From Anniella stebbinsi (taxonomy: Eukaryota; Chordata; Lepidosauria; Squamata; Anniellidae), in NCBI GenBank assembly GCA_029215795.1, contig JARDYH010000007.1:83153763-83217762 (forward strand): a DNA stretch of 64,000 bases. The letters are read 5' to 3'. Under the pieces are notes generated by a model. That model was given only the letters and a program-made list of their open reading frames with translations. It searched no databases and was not told where the DNA came from. How positions within the stretch are numbered: position 1 is the stretch's first letter; each line of letters starts with the position of its first letter. A program made the position numbers and the translations under genes. Shown one piece after another: positions 47,368-58,090 of this stretch.

Positions 47368-47638
47368 ATTCTCACATACTCATTCGGAATCATACACTGG
47401 TCGCACACTGAACTCGAAGAAATAAACAGACTAAATGACACCGAACTCACAAAACACTGCTTGCTCCATCCCAACTCATGCATTGAAAGAACAACAATCA
47501 GCAAGAAAGAAGAAGAGGTCTGCTAGACATTAACACAATGCATGCTAAACAGATAAAATCACTCAGAATTCTTCCACACTAAAAAAAAACAAACCCATTC
47601 ATAAAGCCATAAAGCCATAGTAACAGCAGATTAAAAAC

Positions 47639-48292
47639 TAGGGATGTGTATCGTATCGTTAAAATGTATGATAACGATACGATAAGGTTGTTATCGTGCA
47701 TGTGTTTAATGATGACGATACGATAGAAAAACCTACAATAATAATCAGAGATGATAATTTTCGGGCGATTTTATCGTACTATCGGACTGCCATATAAATA
47801 TACCTATAACTTCTGTATTTTAAAAGTTAGAGGCTTGAAACTTGGTCACTGCTTATGGGGTATGCCTAAGTATGGGTATGAAATTTGAAATCGATCCCTC
47901 CAACCCTCGATTTTATATGAATTATTTAAAGATCATTTCCGTTCTGACAGGTCTGAATGAGTGCATGTAGCGAGCTGTCATTCTGATCCGTCAGAACTGA
48001 AACAATTTTTAATAAATTCATATAAAATCGAGGGTTGGAGGGATCGATCTCAAATTTCATACACATACTTAGGCATACCCCATAAGCACTGTGACCAAGT
48101 TTCAAGCCTCTAACTTTTAAAATACAGACGTTATAGGCATTTTTTTCTTTAAAAATAGGGCTGCAAAAATACCATTTTTTCACGATAATTATCGTGAAGA
48201 CAATACGGGTCACCCACGATATGAAGATGATATTTTTTTTGGTCCGAAATGATGATAATGCTAAACAATATTTTTTGCCGTGCACACCCCTA
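47639..48292. mobile_element. Palindromic hAT-like MITE of 654 bp
   Basis: The ends TAGGGATGTGTATCG and (reverse) TAGGGGTGTGCACGG are related to the element at 45823. The flanks TTAAAAAC (47631-47638) and ATAAAAAC (48293-48300) are an 8-bp duplication with one mismatch. The arms pair over long stretches, for example cctataacttctgtatttta with its partner near 48115, and ccctccaaccctcgatttta with aaatcgagggttggaggg. The centre is near 47965. Confidence 0.82.
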
Positions 48293-49133
48293 ATAAAAAC
48301 TACACCCCGCTCAACCTAGCACTACAAAACGAAGACCAAACATGACCACTCACACACTTGCAGAGAAAAAAGAAAAATGGGCACAAAAGGCACTCCATGG
48401 GAAGTACTACAACATAATACAGAACCCACAAATAAACAAAGAACAATCGTACAAATGGCTCAGGAAGGGTGAGTTATTTCCAGAAACAGAAGGCTCAAGT
48501 TATGGGCGCCAAGAACTACCAAAAATACATCATGAAAGATAACAGTGTAACAACAGACCTATGCAGGAAATGCCATGAGTTCCAAGAAATAATAGACCAC
48601 ATAACAGGAGGATGTAAAATTCTGGCAGGAATGGACTATACAGACAGACACAATACAGCTGCAACAATAATTCACCAACATACCCAAAACAATATTGGAA
48701 AATGCAGATCATAAAATATATTGGGACAGAACAATTCATACTGACAAGACAATACCCTGCAACCAACCAGATATAACGGTCATAGACAAAAAAAAAAAAC
48801 GTACCTCATCGACATAGCAATACCAAATGACAAAAATGTTGTTGAAAAGGAAGATGAAAAGAGAGGCAAATATACACCACTGGCCATGGAAGCCAAAGAA
48901 CTATGGCATCATGAAAAGGTCACACATCAGTCACCGGCATCACATCAAAACAATATACAGAAAACCTTCAGAAACTGGGCCTACCAAAATACATCCACAC
49001 CACCATCCAGAAAGCAGTCATGCTTAAAACATGCTCAATTGTCAGGAAATTCCTGAATCTGTAAAAGACAGCATGACTTGGCAAAGCCTGTCATGTCCGT
49101 CTAGAAAAACCGCCACGAGCGAGAAAGGGATGA

Positions 49134-49166
<33 letters not shown>

Positions 49167-49167
49167 T
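49134..49167 (+). repeat. (AAT)n microsatellite at the LINE 3' end
   Basis: About eleven AAT units directly follow the 3' UTR of the R4/Dong-like element and act as its tail or its insertion target. Confidence 0.9.
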
Positions 49168-49867
49168 TTCTAAGAATAAATCTTTTTGTTCAATTGTACT
49201 CTAACCATCCTATGGAGTTGAACTTCCTATGAGCTTTTCCAGATGAGGCTGCATAACCCACGGTTTCTACTTCCTGTTACGTTGCAGAGTTAAGATCAGA
49301 GCTCTGTATGGATTATTTGCCTTTCTTGCCTTTCTGTACTTTCCACTGTATCATCTCTAGGTGGCACTGTGGTGTAGCGGAATAATGCAGTTACACTAGT
49401 GGGGACTGATGCTTTGTTTTGCTTTCACAAAAAGGTACTGGATTTTAAATTGCTTCTAAAAACCCGAAGTGAAACTAGATGGTGACGGCATCTAAAGCAC
49501 CTGTAAACAAAAATGAGCAAAGAATGACAAATGCTGTGGTCCCAGTAAAAATTCCCCCTTGGTGCTGTTACCGGGGGCAGAAGGGCAGCTACTATCAATG
49601 CTTCCAATTAATACACTAAAAGGTTTAACTGATTTAATCAAGTGAGTAAACCAACAAATGCTCTTAGCCCAAATTAAAAATCAATTGCACTTCTAATGAG
49701 TACAACAATATTTAAAAGCAATCAAGCATTACAACTGTCTGTTACTACAGTACCATACAATACAAAAGCAACGGCACAGTGAGCTCTCTAAAGAGGCCAC
49801 CTGTAGTGACATTTTTGAAAGCCTGCCAAAGTCTCATTAAAAGTAAAAAAAAATATATTTAATAAGG

Positions 49868-49985
49868 GTGCAATCCTATGCATGTTTAAACAGACCAGAT
49901 CCCTACAAATCCCAGCATTCTTGGCTGGGGAATCTGGGATTTGTAGAACTTTGGTCTGTCTAAACATGCATAGGATCACACCCTA
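49868..49985. mobile_element. Short foldback MITE of about 117 bp
   Basis: Arms gggtgcaatcctatgcatgt (from 49868) and (reverse) gggtgtgatcctatgcatgt pair, continuing through ttta(a/g)acagacc and acaaatccca/tgggatttgt to a centre near 49926. Diverged relatives without the second arm occur near 950-1010. Confidence 0.7.
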
Positions 49986-50150
49986 AGTTGTTTAAAACTG
50001 GGGGAGATATCCTGACAGGTCTGTTTGAGATCATTGCTTCATAACTGCAGTACTGCTACTGAGAAGGCCCTGCCTCAAGCGTTGCAGGATTTTGCTTCTG
50101 GAGGTGGTGGAAGGGCTGACAGGGATTGGTCCAGTTGGAAGGTGGTGTTT

Positions 50151-50186
50151 GAATGAATGAATGAATGAATGAATGAATGAATGAAT
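50151..50186. repeat. (GAAT)n microsatellite
   Basis: About nine uninterrupted tetranucleotide units. Confidence 0.9.
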
Positions 50187-50239
50187 AGCAACAGCAAGGA
50201 GAAGGCAGGGCCGGCCCTGCCGTTAGGCAGAGTGAAAGG

Positions 50240-50554
50240 CTGAGTTTGGATGACACTTTAGGCAATGGAGGGGGGGGGGAGGAGGCAACTGACAGTTTGT
50301 TATTTTTGCGGTGTCCAACACACAACATGTTGGCCCTCCCCCCCCCCCCCCCGTTGCGCGGCTAAAAGTCCAGGCCTCATGATAAGCAATGGGTCCCCAT
50401 TAAACAATGGAGCAGCCTGTTGTTTTCCCCCGTCGTTACATAATATACTGTCCGTTGTGTGTCCCACACACACACAACACACTAATCAACACAATGGACA
50501 GTTACCTCTCCCTCCTCCCCGCCCCCCATTGCCTAAAGTGTCGTCCAAACTCAG
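50240..50554. mobile_element. MITE-like element with 29-bp inverted ends
   Basis: The left end ctgagtttggatgacacttt-aggcaatgg (50240-50268) is mirrored at 50526-50554 with one mismatch. The inside has G and C runs and acaacaca/tgttgtgt words. No target duplication was fixed. Confidence 0.7.
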
Positions 50555-50913
50555 TCAAACGGTTGCTTCAGGCAACAGCACCTGTTTCCTTGTGCCCAGA
50601 ATTCCTGGGGGAGAGGCTAATTGGATGCTAGTTCTAACATGTCCCCAAATTCCTTTCCATCAGCTTGTGGTTTAGAGGGGCGGGGTGCTCATGAATGCAG
50701 CTGCAAATTACCTGCAAAATGGAATCCTTGCTAGGTGTTCCTATCTGACGGGTTACAATGCCAGCTCCAGGCTTGAGAGGGCCGTTGGGCAAGACACTTC
50801 CAAGATTGATGGAGGGTCTTCGTTCGTAGCTCTGGAAATAGCCTGTCCACATGCATCCGGGCACATTTTCTTCCACCACCATCTTCAGAATGACTGCATC
50901 ATCTTGAGTTGTT

Positions 50914-51236
50914 TAGGGTAACCATATGAAAAAGGAGGACAGGGCTCCTGTATCTTTCACAGTTTTATAAAAAAGGGGGAATTTCAGCAGGTGTCATTTG
51001 TATGCATGCAGCACCTGGTGAAATTCCCTCTTCGTCATAGCAGTTAAAGCTGCAGGAGCCCTGCCCTCTTGACCAGATACAAAAGAAAGCAGAGCTCCTG
51101 CAGCTTTAACTGTTGTGATGAGGAGGGGATTTCACCAGGTGCTGCAGGCGTGAAAATGACACCTGCTGAGATTCCCTTTTCTCTACAACTGTTAAAGATA
51201 CGAGAGCCCTGTCCTCCTTTCCATATGGTCACCCTA
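50914..51236. mobile_element. Palindromic hAT-like MITE (tagggtgaccatatg type), copy 1
   Basis: The ends TAGGGTAACCATATG and (reverse) TAGGGTGACCATATGG enclose arms with ggaggacagggctcctgtat, aatttcagcaggtgtcattt and gcaggagccctgc in both orientations. It matches copy 2 at 54309 across its length. Flanks gagttgtt and gtctaatg do not match, so the duplication is lost or the edge has changed. Confidence 0.75.
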
Positions 51237-51289
51237 GTCTAATGATAGTTCTAGAGTAGATCCATTGAAATGAATGGGACTTTTTAGCA

Positions 51290-51600
51290 GTGCTGGCTCC
51301 AGGTTTTGAACTGCCCTGGAACAGAGCACCCTTAATGCCCCCCTCCCTCAGTGAGTCCATCCCCTCACTGCCATTATTGCCAGCTGCTCTTGCTCCTCCT
51401 CTTCCTCATCATGGCTGCCACTTGTTTGCATGACAGGCAGAGAGCCAGGGAGCAAGCAGGCCATGGCGTCTCCTGCTCCTCCTCCTCACCACCACCTTTG
51501 TCTGGGCCAGAGCAAGTGAACAAGCAGGTTGCAACGATGAACAGAAGGAGCAACTCCAGGAGGCTCTTGTCAGTGGGCCCATGCTGGGGTGTGCATCCGA
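51290..51600 (-). repeat. Dispersed element of about 350 bp, copy 2 (reversed)
   Basis: The reverse complement reads cagcatgggcccactgacaa, gttgctccttctgttcatcg, aacctgcttgttcac, ctctggcccagacaaaggtg and tggagccagcactgctaaaa, the same order as copies 1 and 3. Confidence 0.75.
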
Positions 51601-51731
51601 AACGGACCTTTTGCAAGGGCGAATTTTCCAGATTTTGGGCCCAAACAAAGGTTTTCAGCCCGGACCCAGATTCCCCCCCCCCCTGTTTTTCCGGACTTGT
51701 CGGGGCAAAACCGGACTGATGGTCACCCTAT
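51600..51731 (-). mobile_element. hAT-like element end (tagggtgaccat type), fragment
   Basis: On the minus strand it starts TAGGGTGACCATCAGTCCGG and continues ttttgccccgacaagtccgg, aaacagg, then a G run. The end matches the MITEs at 50914 and 54309. The other end was not found. Confidence 0.5.
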
Positions 51732-53161
51732 TAGCAGCTGCCCGACCACGCCCACCTTTGATGCCCAGCCTGTTTGGTTGAAACCTTTGAGGTGTGTTTG
51801 TGTGTGCACGTTTGTGTTTCTGTCCCCGGATGTTGCTGTCACAAGAACTCCAGTCTCCAAAGACCTGCTTAATTTTCTTTTTCCAAGGTGGTGTTAGCAA
51901 CACCTAGGAGATGTCACTGCTTAACTCAGACAGGGTTGCCTGTCCTCTCTTTCTGCTGATGCCACATACCTCCTTGCCCTCCCCACAGCTGCCTTCTTTC
52001 CCCCTCTGGGATTGAGCCGAGACGAGGCACTGCCAGTTTCGATTACCATTCACTGAGCACCTTTCCACCATGTTGGTTGCCCGTGCCAGCTCCGTTGTTG
52101 GCTGGATGTGTTGCTCAGCCAGGGTGGAGAGGCGTTAGAAAGAAGTTTCTGCTGGCTCCCATTCCTGAGACCTAATTCTTCGTGCTGCTCCCCACCTCCC
52201 AAATCCCCGCTTCCTGCCATCTTGCAATTTTTGCAGGCGTTTTCTGAAAGCCCGGCTGAGCTCGCGTAGAAATGGCTGACATTTTTACTGCGGACTCTGC
52301 AGCTGGGTCGTCGGAAGCAGAAAATGGCCTTTAAGCCGAAGACAGCTTTGTTTCTAGCCTTTGGCCCTCCTCTCCCCCCTCGTTCCCCAACCTGTTTGCA
52401 AATAACCACGGGCTGCAGCCAGAATGAAATGGGAACTCGAAGCTTCCGCTGTCTGGTTGAGACTTGGCTCGGCGCTAAGCTCAACTGCTTAACAAAGGCC
52501 AGCTCCTACGTGCTGAGGGCTTAGAGCACAGAGCTTCTCAGATGCTGGTTCTGTGCAGAAGCGCCAGATCGATGCAACGGCGCGGTTACCAGGCCGTCGC
52601 TCTTTTCACTCTCCGCTTCCAGTGCAAGTTTGGGGGTGGTGCTGGAAACGGGCCTTTTGGCTACTGAAGAGAGGGGCCTAATGCTGCTTTGGACGGGGCC
52701 AAATTGAGTCTGATCAGAGACTGTACACAAGAAAGGCCCAACCAAGCCTGGCGTTTGCTGTCACGTTTAGCATTTGACCACAGCAGGAGTGTTTTCCCAT
52801 GGCTACCCTTTCCATTCGTACGTATGGAGAACTGTGCCGATCTTCTCTAATATGCCCCCGATCACACACACACCCAACCTAATTGCCATTCAGGGAATGT
52901 GTGTGATGGGGAGAGGAGTATTGCATAACAATCTCCTCCCAAAAATCACCCCCTGGGGAGGAAGTGTAAGTGTACCATTTTGCAACTGCCGCAAGTTGGT
53001 AGACCTCTGGGGTGGGGGGGGCAGTGCAACACAAATTAGATCCTGCAAGACAGAATTCTGCCCTTCTCCACTCGTAAGTCCATTGATTTCGAGGGATTTA
53101 GGTGTATGCCTCAATTCCAATAGCGGGGTCAAGCTGTCAGGTACCCTCAGCTTTAATTGGA

Positions 53162-53203
53162 TGGAAGGAAGGAAGGAAGGAAGGAAGGGAGGGAGGGAGG
53201 GAG
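53162..53203. repeat. (GGAA)n/(GGGA)n microsatellite
   Basis: A purine tract of GGAA units changing to GGGA units. Confidence 0.9.
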
Positions 53204-54308
53204 AATCTGGCTGCACAAAGTAAATAACACTTCCTCTTCAGGAAATGATATGTTCTTCCCTGCTTTTCTGTTTTCTTTCTGTTCCATTGGAAAATACTGT
53301 TTGGACTAGTCCTGAACACTTTGCTCTGGTCTGAAGGACTGCAGCTCCTTTCAAAGAACAAAAAGGATTAAACTTCCAGAGCATTCATGTCGGATGAGGT
53401 CAGAAGGTTGCCTGTGGTCCCTGTGCTAACATCTCGGGAGTTTTTAATAACCTGTTTGCCACACTCCCTCCACCTCTTAATGGTCACACCTGAGTTGACT
53501 ATTGCTTTCTTCTTCGGGTGGCTTAGATATCCATAATCAAGTCAAAAACAATAATCATATGCTTTTGTTTTCTTTATTTTAATAATCTGTGATGATTATT
53601 GCTTTAAACTTGCAGTGAAGTGCAGTATGTTGGAGTCTCAGTCTGTAATATTAGATTGCATGCAAAGGTAAGGTGGCCATGTGTTTAAAGAGAGCAGCCT
53701 CCCATTTAAAGGACCAGTCCAAGTCCAGTTTGAAGATGAAGAACTGTAACATGCAAGAGCAGATCAGGAACGCTGAGGTTGCCAACCCACAGTTAACAGC
53801 AAATTGAGAAACACAGAGATCACCTGGCCACATCTCACTAAGATGAGATGTACTAAATTATCCTTATTTAAATTGCATTTGTTATTTCTAAATGTGCATG
53901 TATACCTATGAATTTGCATATGCAAATTGTATGCAAATCTGTGTCCCTTTTATCAATGCATAAAAGGCCACCCTAAGATGGAGACCCAGTTCACACAATT
54001 GCCAGTGCCTATCATGGCTTAAATGAGCTGTGGTGGGTTGCAACACATCCTGGTTGCCATTGTGAATGTTCTAACCATGGTTTATCCTAATGTGTGAACC
54101 CAGGCAGGGTGGCTTATTGCTGGAAGTTGAATAGTCACAATGATAGCCAGCACACCACAGTGGGTGCCAGCAATGGTGCAAACCGGCCCATTGAGTAAGC
54201 CCTTGTTTCTGAGTCACTGCAGAGTTGGTTCCAGCTGGTGGTATTGTGGGTTGATATTGTTGGCATTGTTTTTTGTTGTTGTTGTTAGTATTGTGGGCTC
54301 CAGCTGGT

Positions 54309-54625
54309 TAGGGTGATCATATGGAAAGGAGGACAGGGCTCCTGTATCTTTAAGAGTTGTATTGAAAGGGGAATTTCAGCAGGTGTCATTTGTAGGCATG
54401 CAGTACCTGGTGAAATTCCCTCTTCATCACAACAGTTAAAGCTGCAGGAGCCCTGCCTAGAGTGACCAGATACAAAAGAGGACAGGGTGCAGCTTTAACT
54501 GTTGTGATGAAAAGGGAATTTCACTAAGTGCTGCATGCCTACAAATGACACCTGCTGAAATTCCCCTTTCAATACAACTCTTAAAGATACAGGAGCCCTG
54601 TCCTCCTTTCCATATGGTCACCCTA
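54309..54625. mobile_element. Palindromic hAT-like MITE (tagggtgaccatatg type), copy 2
   Basis: The ends TAGGGTGATCATATGG and (reverse) TAGGGTGACCATATGG are flanked by CAGCTGGT (54301-54308) and CAGTTGGT (54626-54633), an 8-bp duplication with one mismatch. The arms carry ggaggacagggctcctgtat and its complement. No transposase is present. Confidence 0.82.
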
Positions 54626-54654
54626 CAGTTGGTAATTGGGGGGGGATTGCTTCT

Positions 54655-54845
54655 TGACCCCCCATCTTTTCTGACATCTATACAAAGCAGCTGGGAGACA
54701 TTGTATGGGGATTTGGAGTCAGGTGCCATCCATATGTTGACGACATTCAGCTCTATTTCTCCTTGTCATTTGAGTCAGGTAGCCCAACACTTGAGCCAGG
54801 TGAGATATCAGCGACTAGCAATTCTAACGCGACACTCTAAAACTG
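54655..54845 (+). pseudogene. L2-like reverse-transcriptase fragment
   Basis: One frame reads IFSDIYTKQLGDIVWGFGVR then CHPYVDDIQLYFSLSFESG. It aligns with LFNIYMKPLSAV...CHQYADDTQLYFSFSSSSG of the L2 at 17038. The active-site box is YVDD instead of YADD. It is about 60 codons long, ends at a stop, and sits next to the MITE at 54309-54625. Confidence 0.75.
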
Positions 54846-56319
54846 GCCAGTAGAGCTGAATGAAGACCTGGTCGAAAGTGACCTATCAGTACTCCTATTT
54901 TACAGATAAAGAATACTGAGGCAGAGAGATAAGCAGTTACCTCTGAGATTATTAATTTTTGCTTTCCATTTTATTTACTCTCATTGGAAGTCAGAAAGCC
55001 TGGAAGATCTGCTGCAGATCGCACAGGAATCTACCACTAGATCCTGATCTACCTTCTGCCTGCTGCTGCAATACATCTTGCCCTATTGGGAAAGACTGTG
55101 ACCAGCTGGCCTTTGGCTGCTCAGTATGCTGGGTAGAAAGGGGAAGATCTCTTTCTGATTTCTTGCTGTTAAAATTCCTTTGAAATGGATGTGTGAAGAA
55201 TACATTACCTCTCTGCTTGACTCAGATTGAAATCGATAAAACTGTGAACTTAAGGCGGCCCGATGAACCTGACTCCTGCATTTTTTAGGGTGCTAGAGGA
55301 GAAGGGGCTGTGGCAAGTGCAGCTTGTCATGACCCAATTGCTGCTCAGGTGAGAAACTGCACTTTCCAAAATTCCCCAATGCATCTGGTCAACTTGCTCT
55401 CCTGAAGAGGCTTGGTTGACACTGAGGACTGCCAAGAGTCCCATGTAAAAAAAGCCAGGCTCTGCTGTGAGCTGGCATTTTCGTCTCATGGGGATCCATA
55501 GCATTGCTGAACCACAAGCGCCTTCCCCTCCTCCTTGGTTTTGTAACTAACTGCAGAGGAGAAGGCCATGCATGGGAGCAGGCTGCTAGATTAAACTTTC
55601 TGCTGTGAGCGCACAGGTATGGTTGACTTGCCTCAGGGCTGGCATTGGGGATCAGCTTCGTCGGGCACCTCCCAAGTAGGGCGGCGAAGTACGGTTGTCA
55701 AAAAAGAGACAGTGCTTTGCATAAGATGTGCATATGCTAATGTAAATGGATAGATCCCAGTTTAGAAATGATGGGTAACCTTTATGTAGAAATATAATCC
55801 ATCTTACCATAGCGGGAAGATGGTGAGTAGGTGAACTCTGGGCTACTCAGTCTGCTGTCCAAGTGCTAAGTGTGGGTGGACAGTTTCACAGCCCCCTGTT
55901 TTCCCTTCTTATCTTTAAACCAGACTTGGGCCAGACAACCCTTTGAACAAAGGACTGTTCCCTGTAAATTAGGACACATACCTTCCTCGCCTGCCTCCTC
56001 TGGCATGCACAGATGGTGTCTTTCATTTGTGCAGAGCGGGAAAATGGCCAGAAGCAGTCTCCTACTGCATAGATGGGATTCCTGTTGTTGTTGTTTCACC
56101 TGCTCAGAAACAGCAGTGCAAATGAGAGCCCTCCAGGGTTAGGGTTCTGTGGGATGCTACGTGTCCAGCTCACCAGAGAGCCAGGGAAACTCACTTCTGG
56201 TGAGCTGGCCAGTCTATGCTAGCATAAGCTTATGCTATGAGAAATCTGTTGAGTCAGCCTTGTATTTAAGGCCTCGCCTGATCAACACAGGCGAGAAGGC
56301 ATTGCGCCGACTTGAATGG

Positions 56320-56580
56320 CTTTAAAAGGGGATGGGACAAGTTCATGGAGGATGCTATCAATGGCTACTACTTATGACAGCTATATATTATCTCTGGTTT
56401 CAGAAGCAATATACCTCTCAATGCCAGTTGCTGAAGAACTCAAGTGAGTGGATACTATTGTGCTCATATCCTGCTTGTGGGCTTCCCGTTAGAGCATCTG
56501 GTTGGCCACTGTATGAACAGAATGCTGGGTGAGATTTACCTTTGGTTGGATTCAGCAGGGCTCTTTTTATATTTCTTTGG
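56320..56580 (+). mobile_element. CR1-like LINE 3'-end fragment
   Basis: It carries gcttt-aaaaggggatgggac, caagttcatggaggatgcta, tcaatggctactac, then gttggccactgtatgaacag, aatgctggg and cagcagggctc. Relatives are at 808 (reversed), 22770 and 41085 (reversed). No coding part. Confidence 0.55.
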
Positions 56581-56667
56581 GCAAGTGGCCTGGTGGAGAA
56601 GGGGCAAAGAGCTCTGTGCCTTGTATAGAAATGCAACAGGCTGTTGGAGGAGACACAGAGCTCTCTG

Positions 56668-56830
56668 GTCATAGAATCATAGAATAGTAGAGTTGGAAGG
56701 GGGCTGTAAGGCCATCTAGTCCAACCCCCTGCTCAATGCAGGAATCCTCCTTAAAGCATCCCTGACAGATGGTTGTCCAGCTGCCTCTTGAAGGCCTCTG
56801 GGGTGGTCCTCCTCTGCTAGCCCCTAGTAG
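56668..56830 (-). mobile_element. CR1 LINE 3' end, antisense
   Basis: Read on the minus strand it ends ccttccaactctactattct then atgattctatga, the CR1 tail with its octamer-like repeat. The upstream text (cagggatgctttaaggagga, ttcctgcattgagcaggggg) matches the sense copy at 63545. Confidence 0.75.
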
Positions 56831-57052
56831 GCTAGCAAAATATTTTTCATGCTACCAACTCTTCTGGGATGATTTAGAAGGCAAGGTTGATTCTTTATAG
56901 TGCCCCAAGAATCCTAGTTGTTTTTACCAGGGCATGCTAACGTGGTTACCCATGAGTCTCCCTAGTCTGTTAACAATCCATGGCAGTTCCTACAAAATGA
57001 AAGGGGACGACTTTGTTCTCACTCAGGACTGTCAGCACAGTCCATCCAGGAG

Positions 57053-57274
57053 AGTCAGTGTTGTTAGAGTGTTGGACTGGGCCTGGAAAGACTCAGGTTC
57101 TAGTCCCCACTCAGCCATGAAGCTCACTAGGTGATTTTGGGCCAATCACTGACTTTCAGCTTAACCTACCTCACAGGATTGTTGTGAGGATAAAGTGGAG
57201 GAGGAGGATCAAGTAACTGCCTTGGGCTCCTTGGAGGAAAAAGTGGGTTATAAACATGACAATTAAATAAATAC
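57053..57274 (+). mobile_element. MIR-like CORE-SINE, first of a tandem pair
   Basis: It carries gttagagtgttggactgggc, ctcaggttctagtccccact, ctcactaggtgattttgggc, aacctacctcacaggattgt and tgcc-ttgggctccttggagg, with an AATAAAT tail. Confidence 0.85.
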
Positions 57275-57290
57275 GTATACCAACTTATTT

Positions 57291-57520
57291 AGGCAGTGTG
57301 GTTTAGTGGCTAGAGTGTTGGACTGAGAGCTGGGAGATCCGGGTTCTGGTCCCCCCTCAGCCATGGAAGCTCACTGGGTGACTTTGGGCCAGTCACAGAC
57401 TCTCAGCCCAGCCTACCTCACAGGGTAGTTGCTGTGAGAATAAAATGGAGGAGGATCATGTACACCACCTTGGGCTCCTGGGAGGAAAGGTAGGATATAA
57501 ATGCAAGAATTAAATAAATA
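57291..57520 (+). mobile_element. MIR-like CORE-SINE, second of a tandem pair
   Basis: It carries gtggtttagtggctagagtg, gggagatccgggttctggtc, ctcactgggtgactttgggc, cctacctcacagggtagttg and a final AATAAATAAG tail. The order is identical to the copy at 57053, but there are enough differences to suggest separate insertions. Confidence 0.85.
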
Positions 57521-57745
57521 AGTATCCCATCCTCATGTTTACCTTTGCATATTACTCCTACAACTCCGTTTTCTGTGACAATAACATGAGAGATCCCATA
57601 AGAGCGATTGGTTGGTGCCAATTTCCTTACTGCGAAACAAAATAGCGGTGTTCCCCCACAAAACATAGTTTCTTAGGCAAAATAGATTCTTGCCATCAAG
57701 GAGTTTACAGTCTAAAATAACTAAGCAGTCTCTCCGGGCAGCAAA

Positions 57746-57870
57746 ATGTTTAGAATCATAGAATGGTGGAGTTGGAAGAGACCACAAGCATCATCAACCC
57801 TCTGCAATGTGCAGGAAAACTAATTAAAACATCCATGAGAGGCGGCTGTCCAGCCTAGTACCTGTTCAGA
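57746..57870 (-). mobile_element. CR1 LINE 3' end, antisense
   Basis: The minus strand ends tcttccaactccaccattct and atgattct, as in the copies at 56668 and 63545; upstream text ggctggacagccgcctctca is shared. Confidence 0.65.
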
Positions 57871-57925
57871 GGCAGGGTGACCTATGGTATGCCTAGGATC
57901 CCTTCCAATGTCTCAGGACAGCCCT

Positions 57926-58040
57926 AGTTCAACCTATGCCAGCCAGGTGCCCTCCAGCAGTGCTGGTTTTGCCATTCCCACCCTGTATGGGAGTGGTAAT
58001 CCAACACACCTGGTAGGGCACTAGGTTGGGGAAGGTTGAC
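57926..58040. mobile_element. Palindromic MITE (aacctg...ctccag type), diverged
   Basis: The ends caacctatgccagccaggtg and (reverse) gtcaaccttccccaacctag show the family order with a middle of reduced pairing. Confidence 0.5.
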
Positions 58041-58090
58041 CCACGCAGCGTACGGACAAACGGCAGAGCAACAAGTATTACAAAATTATT

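Larger units (their letters stand above)
45736..49167 (+). pseudogene. R4/Dong-like LINE (restriction-like endonuclease type), 5'-truncated, split by two hAT-like elements
   Basis: Three blocks (45736-45822, 47376-47638, 48301-49167) join into the C-terminal part of one non-LTR retrotransposon. In order: AINTYAIPIL and TYSFGIIHWSHTELEEINRL (after the reverse transcriptase), QKALHGKYYNIIQNPQINKE, and PETEG. A zinc knuckle CRKC-(x8)-H-(x4)-C lies in DLCRKCHEFQEIIDHITGGC. A PD...D nuclease motif follows (CCAGAT at 48767, GAC at 48811), then LIDIAIPNDKNV. CCHC plus PD-D is the hallmark of restriction-like endonuclease elements. Frame breaks include a poly-A slip at 48788. The tail is (AAT)n at 49134-49167, and TAA-rich text also precedes the element, fitting the known TAA preference of Dong-type elements. 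Confidence 0.75.
42690..58090. other. Intergenic region between the WASF2 and GPR3 3' ends
   Basis: No host gene is recognised in about 15 kb. The sequence is dominated by transposon remains, listed separately: MITEs, hAT-like elements, an R4/Dong-like LINE, L2 and CR1 pieces, and paired MIR-like SINEs. A stretch at about 52050-52700 is fairly GC-rich, not obviously repetitive and without domains; it could be regulatory. Human also lacks a coding gene between these two loci. Confidence 0.7.

Noticed and set aside
53980..54200. Possible further palindromic MITE (catggctta / aaccatgg words)
   Set aside because: Inverted ends could not be paired reliably and no flanking duplication was found.
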